A program made the translations under genes and the position numbers. The notes under the pieces were generated by a model. That model was not told where the DNA came from. It saw only the letters and a list, made by a program, of their open reading frames with translations, and made no database searches. A stretch of DNA of 64,000 nucleotides from Ovis canadensis (Eukaryota; Chordata; Mammalia; Artiodactyla; Bovidae), in NCBI RefSeq assembly GCF_042477335.2, contig NC_091245.1, positions 120,252,501 to 120,316,500 on the forward strand, in the 5' to 3' direction. Positions 39,773-53,689 of this stretch are shown piece after piece. The stretch's first letter is position 1; every line of letters begins with the position of its first letter.

Positions 39773-40562
39773 AATGATTGAAACCATGTAATAATTAAGA
39801 TCCCCTTGGTTGCTAGTAAGTGGAAACCATCTCAAACTACTTAACAAACAGCAAAGGCATCAACTATCACAAGACAAGAAGAAATCCAGAGACAGGAATA
39901 TGGCCTCAGAATGGTCTGGAACAAAGACTGGACAACCTCAGGACTCTTGGTTCCATTTTCTCTTTCTCTCTACATCGAGAGCATGGCCCTCCATAGGCCT
40001 GGCAATAACTGCTGATTTTCTTCCTCAGTTCCATTTCCACATTCCCTGGAGAGAGAAGTTGTCAGACTCTGGTCCTTTGTCTACCCTGAATTCTATCCAC
40101 AGTGACAAGGAAGGTTGACTTCTGGGCAAGTACTTTTCATTTTCCTGAAATGCAGAGAGGGAAGAAAGTTCTGAAAACGAGGATTGTGAACTGAGAGGAT
40201 ACAACACAAACTCCTGCCATACAAAGGCATCCTGATCATGTGAGAGAACTTGAACCCAGCCTTACTCAAGTCCAGGGCTCTCCCCACTAGCAGTACTCTT
40301 CAAATTTTTAAGCACATCTAGACAGACTGAGATGGGAATCCAAGTTCTTGTCTGTAGAGCAAAAGAATGGAATCCATGAACATGCAAACACTCAAGAGAA
40401 TAGAATTCATTAAAGAGGAAGAAAGCACAAAGCTCTCAGCACAGACACTAAGAGGGGGTAAATAGTCCCCCCAAGGTGGGCCTTACAGCAGTTTTTATAT
40501 CCTTCCTTAAATCACATTATTTCTAACCGATCGATTTAAAGGTCAAGGTACTTAACATCTTT
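39773..40562. other. Unassigned intron sequence
   Basis: No repeat that I can name and no exon. Confidence 0.4.
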
Positions 40563-40575
40563 ATGGCTTCTCTTG

Positions 40576-40788
40576 GGGGCTTCCCTGGTGGCTCAGAGAT
40601 TAAAGCGTCTGCCTGCAATGCGGGAGACCCGGGTTCGATCCCTGCATCGGGAAGATCCCCTGGAGAAGGAAATGGCAACCTACTCCAGTATTCTTGCCTG
40701 GAGAATCCCATGGACAGGGGAGCCTGGTAGGCTACAGTCCACGGGATCGCAGAGAGTCAGACACGACTGAGAGACTTCACTTCACTTC
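40576..40788 (+). mobile_element. Full-length Bov-tA SINE, 13-bp TSD
   Basis: Complete head with the tRNA-like box B GGTTCGATCCC, then the body, ending in the CTTCACTTCACTTC tail. It is flanked by exact ATGGCTTCTCTTG at 40563-40575 and 40789-40801. It is one of the least diverged SINEs here, with an intact RNA polymerase III type 2 box B. Confidence 0.95.
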
Positions 40789-40935
40789 ATGGCTTCTCTT
40801 GATCCTTGGTTTAAGTCACCACCCTTTTTCATGCCCTCTGACCATTTTACCATGGACCAGACATACGGGTTTAGGATTAATGATCACCAGTTGTTTTTCT
40901 CTCAAGCATATGGAAAAGAAGTTAATTACTGGATA

Positions 40936-41803
40936 TATGCAGAGTACATCATGAGAAACGCTGGGCTGGAAGAAGCACAAGCTAGAATCAAGATTGCCAG
41001 GAGAAATATCAATAACCTCAGATATGCAGATGACACCACCCTTATGGCAGAAAGTGAAGAGGAACCAAAAAGCCTCTTGATGAAAGTGAAAGTGGAGAGT
41101 GAAAAAGTTGGCTTAAAGCTCAACATTCAGAAAACGAAGGTCATGGCATCTGGTCACATCACTTCATGGGAAATAGATGGGGAAACTGTGCAAACAGTGT
41201 CAGACTTTATTTTGGGGGGCTCCAAAATCACTGCAGATGGTGACTGCAGCCATGAAATTAAAAGATGCTTACTCCTTGGAAGGAAAGTTATGACCAACCT
41301 AGATAGTATATTCAAAAGCAGAGACATTACTCTGCCAACAAAGCCTAGTCAAGGCTATGGTTTTTCCAGTGGTCATGTATGGATGTGAGAGTTGGACTGT
41401 GAAGAAAGCTGAGCATCAAGGAAGTGATGCTTTCGCACTGTGGTGTTGGAGAAGACTCTTGAGAGTCTCTTGGACTGGAAGGAGGTCCAACCAGTCCATT
41501 CTAAAGGAGATCAGCCCTGGGTGTTCTTTGGAAGGAATGATGCTAAAGCTGAAACTCCAGTACTTTGACCACCTTTTGTGAAGAGTCGACTCATTGGAAA
41601 AGACTTTGATGCTGGGAGGGATTGGGGGCAAGAGGAAAAGGGGATAACAGAGGATGAGATGGCTAGATGGCATCACCGACTCGATGGACGTGAGTTTGAG
41701 TGAACTCCAGGAGTTGGTGATGGACAGGGAGGCCTGGCGTGCTGCAGTTCATGGGGTCACAAAGAGTCAGACACAACTGAGCAACTGAACTGAACTGAAC
41801 TGG
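40936..41803 (+). mobile_element. BovB LINE, 5'-truncated
   Basis: Starts in the RT domain (AEYIMRNAGLEEAQARIKIA) with an intact YADD (RYADDTTLMAES) and runs to the 3' end with (TGAAC)n. The frame is open to about 41388, then changes. Low divergence. Confidence 0.93.
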
Positions 41804-42552
41804 ATCTCAGTGCTAATAACTTATTAGACTAAAGACACATTCCAGGAATTCAGGACAATGGAGCAGGATATTTACTGAAAACAAGACCAAGGTCTCAGAG
41901 TTCTACACTGACTGCGTAGTAATTTCTACCTCAAGACTGAGCCCCCACACCCCCAAAATCAGCCCTCCTAATGATCAAAATGACAACTTCAAATTTTAGA
42001 GAAAGACTTCCTTCCTCAAGTCATTTTATTGCTGGAGAGTTTTCATCACAACCAAACAAATCTACTTTCACTTCAAAATGAAAGGCACCCCCTGAAGTTG
42101 ATATCAGGCACAAACTATACCTTAGTGTGCCTAAGAAAACAGAAAATCCTTCTGCTGCTCTGGGTGAATTGGGTGGGGACCCCTGAGTCTGCCCCACCCA
42201 GCCTTTCCCTTGTCCCTGAGGCAGCCCCTGAGGCTCCTCAGAGGAATCCCAGGTACAAGGAACATAATACGACAAGGCATGGATGGCAACCTAGCCTCTA
42301 CCAGACTGCGTCTAATTGTATTCAATATTTGATGCCCTTATGAGGAAGCCTATTGGTTTGTGTGCTGAAGTGGCTTGAACTGAGCTGGCCTAGTAACCAC
42401 CTCCAAAGAAATGGAGTGAGTCTTCGGTACTCACAGTAGTAAACTGTTGCCTGGTTCGCCAGTTAAAAGTGACAGCTGAGCCCTGAGCTGGAAGAGGAAG
42501 GAGATTAGACGTTGAATCTGTAGATGCTTTTTAGTGGCCTTGATTCTTTCAG
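41804..42552. other. Unassigned intron sequence
   Basis: No exon or repeat recognised. Frames at 42029-42343 look like chance. Confidence 0.4.
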
Positions 42553-43935
42553 TTAATTTCAGTGGCTCAGTCTTCTCTGACTGCGACCCCATGGACTGCA
42601 GCACAGCCAGGCTCCTCTGTCCTGTACTATTTCCCAGAGTTCACTCAAATTCATGATCATTGGGTTGGTCATGCTATCTAACCATCTCATCCTCTACTGC
42701 CCCTTCTCTGTTTGCTTTCAGTCTTTCCCAGCATCAGGTTCTTTACCAATGGCTCTTTGCATCAGGTGGCCAAAGTATTGGAGCTTTAGCTTCCGCATCA
42801 GTCCTTCCAATGAGTATTCAGGGTTGATTGCCTTTAGCATTGACTGGTTTGATTCCCTTGCAGCCCAAGGGACTCTCAAGAGACTTCTCCAGCACCACAG
42901 TTGGAAAGCATCAGTTCTTCAGCACTCAGTCTTCATTATGGTCCAACTCTTATATCCATACATGACTACTGGAAAAAACATAGCTTTGACTATATGGACC
43001 TTTATTGGCAAAGCAATGTCTCTGTCTAGATTCATAATAGCTTTCTTTCCAAGGAGCAAACTTTAATTTCATGGCTGTAGTCACCATCTACAATGATTTT
43101 GGAGCCCAAGAAAATAAAGTCTGTCTCTGTTTACATTTTTTCCTCATCTATTTGTCATGAAGTGATGAGACCTAATGCCATGATCTAGTTGTTTGAATGT
43201 TGAGTTTTAAGTCAGCTTTTTCACTCTCTTATTTCACCTTCATTAAGATGCTCTTTAGTTCCTCTTCAATTTCTGCCATTAGGATGGTCATCTGCACATC
43301 TGAGGATTCTCCCAGCAATCCTGATTCCAACTTGTGCTTCATCCAGCCTGGCATTTTGTATGATGTACTCTGCATATAAGCTAAATAAACATACAGCCTT
43401 GACATACTGCTTTCCCAATTTGAAACCAGTTAGTTGTTCCACATCTGTTTCTAACTTGCTTCTTGACCTACATACAGGTTTCTCAGGAGACAGGTAAGGT
43501 GGTCTGGTATTCCCATCTTTTTAAGAATTTTCCACAATTGATACAAAGAGCTGACTCCTTGGAAAAGACACTATGGCTAGAAAAGGTTGAAGGCAGGAGG
43601 AGAAGCAAACAAGAGAGGACAAGATGGTTGGATGGCATCACTGACTCAATGGACATGAGTTTGACCAAGCTCAAGGAAATGGTGAGGAAAAGGGAAGCCT
43701 GGTGTGCTACAGATCATGGGATCACAAAGAGTTGGACATGACTGAGTGACAGAACAAAAACAACATAGTCATAGGCTTTAGTATAGTCAATAAAGCAAAA
43801 GTAGATCTTTTTCTGGAACTCCCTTGCTTTTTCTATGATCCAATGGATGTTGGCAATTCGACCTCTGGTTCCACTGCCTTTTCTAAATCCAGCTTGTACA
43901 TCCAGAAGATCTCAGTTCATGTACTGTTGAAGCCT
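42553..43935 (-). mobile_element. Older BovB, 3' part (split)
   Basis: A strongly diverged - strand BovB from its 3' end (42553) to about 43545. It is broken by a short + strand BovB piece (43546-43765) and resumes at 43766-43935 in RT sequence (TGGAACTCCCTTGCTTTTTC). It is then split again by a full BovB at 43936. The remainder lies at 47080-47735. Confidence 0.87.
43546..43765 (+). mobile_element. BovB 3' fragment inserted in an older BovB
   Basis: CAAAGAGCTGACTCCTTGGA to GAGTTGGACATGACTGAGTG is the last ~220 bp of BovB on the + strand, opposite to the surrounding copy. A few tens of bases of the host appear lost at the junction. Confidence 0.85.
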
Positions 43936-46900
43936 CAGTTCAGTTCAGTCACTCAGTCATGTCCGACTTTTTGCAACCCCATGGATTGCAACACGCCAGG
44001 CCTCCCTGTCCATCACCAACTACTGGAGTTTACTCATACTCCTGTCCATTGAGTTGGTGATGCCATCCAACCATCTCATCCTCTGTCGTCCCCTTCTCCT
44101 TCTGCCTTAAATCTTTCCCAGCATCAGGGTCTTTGCAAATGAGTCAGTCCTTCACGGCAAGTGATCAAAGTACTGGAGTTTCAGCTTCAGCATCAGTCCT
44201 TCCAATGAATATTCAGGGCTGATTTCCTTTAGGATGGACTGGTTGAACCTCCTTGCAGTCCAAGGGACTCGCAAGAGTCTTCTCCAACACCACAGTTCAA
44301 AAGCATCAATTCTTCAGCACTCAGCTTTCTTTATAGTCCAACTCTCACATCCATACATGACTACTGGAAAAACCATAGCTTTGACTAGACAGACCTTTTT
44401 GCCAAAGTAATGTCTCTGCTTTTTGATATGCTGTCTAGGTTGGTCATAACTTTTCCTCCAAAGAGTAATTGTCTTTGAATTTCATGGCTACAATCACCAT
44501 TTGCAGTAATTATGGAGTCCCCAAAAATAAGGTCGGTCACTATTTCCACTGTTTCCCCATCTATTTTTCATAAAGCGATGGGACCAGATGCCATGATCTT
44601 AGATTTCTGAATGTTGAGTTTTAGGACAACTTTTTCACTCTCCTCTTTCACTTTCATCAAGAGGCTCTTTAGTTCTTCTTAGCTTTCTACCTTAAAGGTG
44701 GTGTCATCTGCATATCTGAGGTTATTGATATTTCTCCCAGCAATCTTGACTCCAGCTTGTGTTTCATCCAGCTCGGTGTTTCTCATGATGTACTCTGCAT
44801 ATAAGTTAAATAAGCAGGGTGACAATATACAGCCTTGACATACTCCTTTCCTGACTTGGAACCAATCTGTTGTTCCATGTATGGTTCTAACTGTTGCTTC
44901 CTGACCTGCATACAGGTTTCTCAAGAGGCAAGTCAAGTGGTCTGGTAGTATGGTTCTAACTGTTGCTTCCTGACCTGCATACAGGTTTCTCAAGAGGCAA
45001 GTCAAGTGGTCTGGTATTCCCATCTCTTTCAGAATTTTCCAGAGTTTGTTGTGGTCCACACAGTCAAAGGCTTTGGCATAGTCAAAAAAGCAGAAGTAGA
45101 TGTTTTTCTGGAACTCCCTTGCTTTTTCAATGAGCCAGCAGATGTTGGCAATTTGATTTCTGGTTCCTCTGCCTTTTCTAAAACCAGCTTGAACTACTGG
45201 AAGTTCACAGCTCACGTATTGCTGGAGCCTGGCTTGGAGAATTTTGAGCATCACTTTACTAGCGTGTGAGATGAGTGCAACTGTGTGGTAGTTTGAGCAT
45301 TCTTTAGCATTGCCTTTCTTTGGGATTGGAATGAAAACTGACCTTTCCCAGTCCTGTGGCCACTGCTGAGTTTTCCAAATTTGCTGACATATTGTGTTCA
45401 GCACTTTCACAGCATCGTCTTTTAGGATTTGAAATAGCTCAACTGAAATTCCATCACCTCCATTAGCTTTGTTCATAGTGATGCTTTCTCAGGCTCAGTT
45501 GACTTCACATTCCAGGATGTCTGCTCTAGGTGAGTGAATGATCACACCATCGTAATTATCTTGGTCATGAAGATCTTTTTTGTACAGTTTTTCTGTGTAT
45601 TCTTGCCACCTCTTCTGAATATCTTCTGCTTCTGTTAGGTTCATACCATTTCTGTCCTTTATTGTACCCATTTTTGCATGAAATGTTCCCTTGGTATCTC
45701 TAATTTTCTTGAAGAGATCGCTAGACTTTTCTATTCTATTGTTTTCCTCTATTTATTTGCATTGATTGCTGAGGAAGGCTTTCTTCTCTCTCCTTGCTAG
45801 TCTTTGAAACTCTGCATTCAAGTGGATAGATCCTTCCTTTTCTTCATTGCCTTTTGATTCTTTTCTATTCACAGCTATTTCTAAGGCCGCCTCAGACAAG
45901 CATTTTGCCTTTTTGTATTTCTTTTCCTTGGGGATGGTCTTGATCCCTGTCTCCTGTACAATGTCACTAACCTCCATCCTTAGGCACTCTATCAGATCTG
46001 ATCCCTTGAATCTGTCACTTCTACTGTATAATCATAAGGGAATTGATTCAGGTCATACCTGAATGGTCTCATGGTTTTCCCTATTTTCTACAATGTAAGT
46101 CTGAATTTGGCAATAAGGAATTCATGGTCTGTGCCACAATCAGCTCCCAGTCTTGTTTTTGTTGACTGTATAGAACTTCTCCATCTTTGGCTGCAAAGAT
46201 CTGAATTCGGTGCTGATCATCTGGTGATGTCCATGTGTAGAGTCTTCTCTTGTGTTGTTGGAAGAGAGTGTTTGCTATGACCAGTGTGTTCTCTCTATTA
46301 GCCTTTGCCCTGCTTCATTCTGTACCCCAAGGCCAAATTTGTCTGTCACTCCAGGTGTTTCTTGACTTCCTACTTTTGCATTCCAGTCCTCTATAATGAA
46401 AAGGACATCTTTATTGAGTGTTAGTTCTAGAAGGTCTTATACGTCTTCATACAACCATTCAACTTCAGCTTCTTCAGCATTACTGGTTGGCACATAGACT
46501 TGGATTACTGCGATATTGAATGGTTTGCCTTGGAAACAAACAGAGATCATTCTTTCATTTTTGAGATTGCATCTAAGTACTGTATTTTGGACTCTTTTGT
46601 TGACTATGATGGCCACTCCATTTCTTCCAAGGGATTCTTGCCCACAGTAGTAGATATAATGGTCATCTGAGTTAAATTCATGTCCATTTTAGTTCACTGA
46701 TTCCTAAAATGTCGATGTTCACTCTTACCATCTCCTGTTTGACCACTTCCAATTTGCCTTGATTCATGGACCTAACATTCCAGGTTCCTATGCAATATTG
46801 CTCTTTGCAACATCAGACTTTACTTCCATCACCAGTCACATCCACAACTGGGTGTTGTTTTTGCTTTGGCTCCAACTCTTCAATCTTCTGGAGTTACTTC

Positions 46901-47071
46901 TCCACTGACCTCCAGTAGCATACTGGGCACTTGGGGAGTTCATTTTTCAGTGTCCTATCTTTTTGCCTTTGCATACTCTTCTTGGGTTTCTCAACGCAAT
47001 AATAGTGATGTGGTTTGCCATTCCTTTCTCCAGTGGACCACATTCTGTCAGAACTCTCCACCATGACCCAC
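43936..47071 (-). mobile_element. BovB inserted in an older BovB, 8-bp TSD
   Basis: A 3.1-kb copy running from the pentameric tail (CAGTTCAGTTCAGTC) to the 5' region (CACCATGACCCAC near 47071). It is flanked by TGAAGCCT at 43928-43935 and 47072-47079. The RT piece 45476-44679 is the longest open BovB frame in the window (265 codons) and keeps RYADDTT. It carries an in-frame 69-bp tandem duplication. It lacks the far 5' UTR, and frameshifts occur elsewhere. Confidence 0.92.
44881..45018 (-). repeat. 69-bp tandem duplication inside BovB reverse transcriptase
   Basis: Unit 1 is 44881-44949 and unit 2 is 44950-45018. They are almost identical, differing at the end (GGTAGT against GGTATT). The duplication adds 23 codons in frame, repeating PDHLTCLLRNLYAGQEATVR. 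Confidence 0.95.
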
Positions 47072-47079
47072 TGAAGCCT

Positions 47080-47735
47080 AGCTTGAAGGATTTTGAGTAT
47101 TACCTCGCTAGCATGTGAAATGAGTGTAATTGTGCAGTAGTTTGAACATCCTCTGGCGTAGACCTTCTTTGGGATTGGAATGAAAACTGATCTTTTCTAG
47201 TCCTGTGGCCACTGCTGAGTTTTTCAAATTTGCTGATGTATAGCATGCAGCACTTAAGAGCATCATCCTATTTTAGGATTTGAAATAGCTCAGCTGGAAT
47301 TCCATCACTTTGTTCTTAGTAATGCTTCCTAAGGCTCACTTGACTTCACACTCTGCTCCAGGATTTCTGGCTCTGGTTGAGTGACCACACCATTGTGGTT
47401 ATCTGGGTCATTAAGACCTTTTGTGTACAGTTCTTCTCTGTATTCTTACCACCTCTTCTTAATATCTTCTGCTTCTGTTAGGTCTACCATTTCTGTCCTT
47501 TATCGAGCCCATCTTTGCATGAAATGTTCCCTTGGTATCTCTAATTTTCTTGAAGAGACCTCTAGTCTTTCCCATTCTGTTTTCCTCTGTTTCTTTTCCT
47601 TCGTTCACTTAAGAAGGTTTTCTTATGTCTCCCTGCTCTTCTTTGGCACTTTGCATTCAGATGGGTATATCTTTCATTTTCTCCTTTGCCTTTCACTTCT
47701 TTTCTCAGCTATTTGTAAGGCCTTGATTCTTTAGT
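47080..47735 (-). mobile_element. Older BovB, central part (resumed)
   Basis: Continues the copy split at 43935: AGCCTAGCTTGAAGGATTTT, then RT and linker sequence to TTTCTCAGCTATTTGTAAGG. Strongly diverged. Confidence 0.88.
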
Positions 47736-49023
47736 GGCTTGCTTACCTGCCCCTAGTGACTGCTGCCCTTTGTTAATTGGCCTTTCAGGATTATTGGATC
47801 TCAGGTGCCCTCAAGTCTTGCCTGGGTCTCTGACCTGCTTGTAAGACAAAGACATGGCCTTAACTGGTGCAAAGATATAATAATAAAGTCACCCCCATCC
47901 CATATTGTAAGATAGGACTCCTGAATGATTTAATAAATATCCCTGAAGACTGCCGGCAAACAGATTGATGACAGCCTGGAAGGAGATCTCTAGTGATCCC
48001 AATGTGCATTTTAAACAATTATTAGAATGAAGGCATAGAAGGCATGTTTGTCATTTTTATGAAGGAGGCAAGGTAGAGGGGGAGGTTGGGGAATCACTAA
48101 TGTATTGAATGGTAAAGTTGAGACTTGCAAAAGCTTCTGTTAGGCTATAAGAATAGGCTATATTTACCAAAAGCATTCATAGGAATTTATACCACTATCC
48201 TTATGCTTTAAGAAGGCTATAAGAAAAGAGAGACATGACTTTATAGCCGTTTTAGAAGGCTTTACATGTTTAGTTGACATAAACAATAATTTTAGTTCAT
48301 TGTGTGACATATCCACCCACACTGCAGGCTCAGATGGCATCAGTGAAGGCCCAGTGCCTAGCACAAGAGTAATGAGGGGCCCACTCTACTCCATTTGGGT
48401 CATTCCAGACCTGAAATATCTTGTTCCACACTGACATAAATTCCTTTGGAATAAAGCTAATAAATCCAAGTTTGACCTGAAGAGAGTAGATCATATAGTA
48501 ATGAAACATGGAAAAGTGTTTGTCTAATGATTGAAAGATCCAGACTGGACAGGAAAAGGGAAAAAAAAAAAAACTCCAGTAAAGAATATAATAGTGATTT
48601 TCTTAAAAATTTTTGTATTAAAGGCCTAATTCATACATTTATTATTTACCCTAGTATGTCAGAGTAGGAGTACTGAATACCTGTTACAGAGTTATCCTTT
48701 GCCCTAACATGGGAAAGAATTTTCAGAAAATTAGAATGACCTAAATATGGAGTGAAAGAGGTGTTATATTCTGTCTGTCCAAGATACTGAGCTCTCTGTC
48801 ACTGGAACTATCCAGCAGATTCTGAAAGACGGATTGTCCAGAATCAAGGATGTTGTAAAGGGAATTCTCAGATGACTTGTGGTCCTTTCCAACACTGAGA
48901 TTCTACTTCTTTCTGATTTATTCATCTTAGCCTTGTTCGTTTTCTACTTCCTTCCCCATTACCCCTATTCTTTTATTTTTCATCTTTCTGATGCTTAGGT
49001 TGGTAGAAAGTGGAAATGCACTC
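47736..49023. other. Unassigned intron sequence
   Basis: AT-rich, with an A13 run at about 48561. No exon or named repeat. Confidence 0.45.
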
Positions 49024-49147
49024 CTGGCAACCCACTCCAGTCTTCTTGCCTGGAGAATCCCCATGGACAGAGGAGCCTGGCGGGCTACAGTCCATGGGGT
49101 TACAAACAGTTGGGCACAACTAAGCAACTAAGCAGAGCACAGCACAG
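49024..49147 (+). mobile_element. Bov-tA SINE body fragment
   Basis: GGCAACCCACTCCAGTCTTC to GGGGTTACAAACAGTTGGGC, headless. It ends about 300 bp before the last STYXL2 exon. Confidence 0.88.
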
Positions 49148-49307
49148 AAGTGCACTCAATGTTTCAAAAGTGGGGACAGTGGTTAGATCCTTTTTTTCCC
49201 CACCCACTCCCCAGTCCTTGTACATGTTCAGAAAATGTTTCCACAAGCACAGGGTGGCCTCACTGCTCTGACTTCTGTAGTATGGGGGCAATGATGCTTG
49301 TCCCTAA

Positions 49308-52304
<2,997 letters not shown>

Positions 52305-52790
52305 GAACACAGGGAGAAGCCTTACAACTTAGCATAGGGCTCAAGACACACACAGCCACAGCCCACCAAGGGACAAGGATGGGGCAAGGATCATATGGAG
52401 GGGCAGAAGTGAAGTGAGCAGCACCAGGCAGGAAGACACCAGATGTGGGGTAGGGAGGAAACAGAGAAGGAGAAGAAGAGCCATAAACGGGAGGTCCAAA
52501 TGAGGGACCAACTGACGCCCAGTGCTTCTGAACTTTAGTACTTCACTTACATGTTTGATTTTTTTCATCACAGACTAGAGATGAGCTTACACAGGCACTA
52601 TAGTTTGTTGGAGACTCCAACTTATTCCAGAAAGGCTGTGAGTACAGGACATGGTTCTATATGTAGAGGTTTGATAATGAGACCCAAGAAATCTATCCTG
52701 TGGCAAGTCTCACCTCTCCCAGCAGCTGAGTTCTGGTTGTTTGTTTTGAATGTTTTGGATCTCCATTAAATTGATATGTTGTCAAATATT
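52305..52790 (+). other. STYXL2: STYXL2 3' UTR
   Basis: About 490 bp from the stop to the probable cleavage region after the ATTAAA hexamer. A T-rich element (TTTCTTGTTTATTCTGG) follows at 52788-52804 and could be the downstream U-rich element. Confidence 0.75.
52765..52770 (+). promoter_or_regulatory. STYXL2: Polyadenylation signal ATTAAA
   Basis: The common variant hexamer in CTCCATTAAATTG, followed within 20-35 bp by T-rich sequence. It is the most likely 3' end of the STYXL2 transcript. Confidence 0.75.
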
Positions 52791-52909
52791 TCTTGTTTAT
52801 TCTGGTCACTTTTAACTCTTTGGATATTAGTGGAAACCCACTTTAAGAGACACAGATGTGTTACCAAGAGCCACCCTCACCTTGTGCTACAAAAGCTATG
52901 TCTCCAATA

Positions 52910-52985
52910 CTAATATCATATTTTAAAATATTAATATATAAAATATTATTATTTTAAAATAATATTTATTATTATAAAAATAATA
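52910..52985. repeat. AT-rich low-complexity tract
   Basis: Imperfect repeats of TTTAAAATATTA and TTATTATAAA. Confidence 0.85.
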
Positions 52986-53017
52986 ACCAAGTATTTAGGA
53001 TACAGTGCAATGGGAAG

Positions 53018-53079
53018 CCATGGGTCTCCTGCACTGCAGGCAGATTCTTTACCATCTAAGCCACCAGGGAAGCCCCAGG
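53018..53079 (-). mobile_element. Bov-tA SINE head fragment
   Basis: GGGTCTCCTGCACTGCAGGC and ACCATCTAAGCCACCAGGGA are the reverse of the tRNA-like head. Confidence 0.85.
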
Positions 53080-53414
53080 GAAGGGGAAGACACGAGGGGG
53101 ACCCTTGAGAGTAACAGATGGAACTCAAGAGAGAAAGGTTTTATAGTGGTGAGCTAAAGGTAGAGAGTCCCTCTGGAATGGTAGGGGTTAAAAGCAAACC
53201 ACCATGAGGGAGAGAAAAAACGAAGCCCAGCGCAAGGAGATGGAGATGTATTTTTATGAGGTCTTGTGGTCATCTTTGCTTTTCGTTCCTTTGAGGATCA
53301 CTGGACAATGCCGTGGGCAGTCCATTTGATCCTTCTCTGCAGTCTAGATGGGCTAGGTTGATGAGATTTCTTATGTGTTGTTCTCAAGGTTTTTCAGCCT
53401 TCCAAACACAGGTT

Positions 53415-53678
53415 CGGAGAAGGCAATGGCACCCCACTCCAGTACTCCTGCCTGGAAAATCCCATGGATGGAGGAGCCTGGTAGGCTGCAGTCCATGGGG
53501 TCGCTAAGACACAACTGAGCAACTTCACTTTCACTTTTCACTTTCATGCATTGGAGAAGGAAATGGCAACCCACTCCAGTGTTCTTGCCTAGAGAATCCC
53601 AGGGATGGGGGAGCCTGGTGGGCTGCCGTCTATGGGGCTGCACAGAGTTGAACACAACTGAAGCGACCTAGCAGCAGC
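53415..53678 (+). mobile_element. BOV-A2 SINE (dimeric), 11-bp TSD
   Basis: Two monomers joined by the CACTTTCACTTTTCACTTTC linker and ending AGCAGCAGC. It is flanked by exact AAACACAGGTT at 53404-53414 and 53679-53689. Confidence 0.94.
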
Positions 53679-53689
53679 AAACACAGGTT

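Noticed and set aside
40576..40660. tRNA-like sequence with A and B box similarity, considered as a tRNA gene
   Set aside because: It is the tRNA-Glu-derived head of a Bov-tA SINE; it is followed by the SINE body and bounded by a TSD.
44679..45476. 265-codon BovB frame, considered as a domesticated RT gene
   Set aside because: The surrounding BovB is broken, the frame covers only part of RT, and a clean transposon boundary with TSD surrounds it. No sign of selection can be judged by eye.
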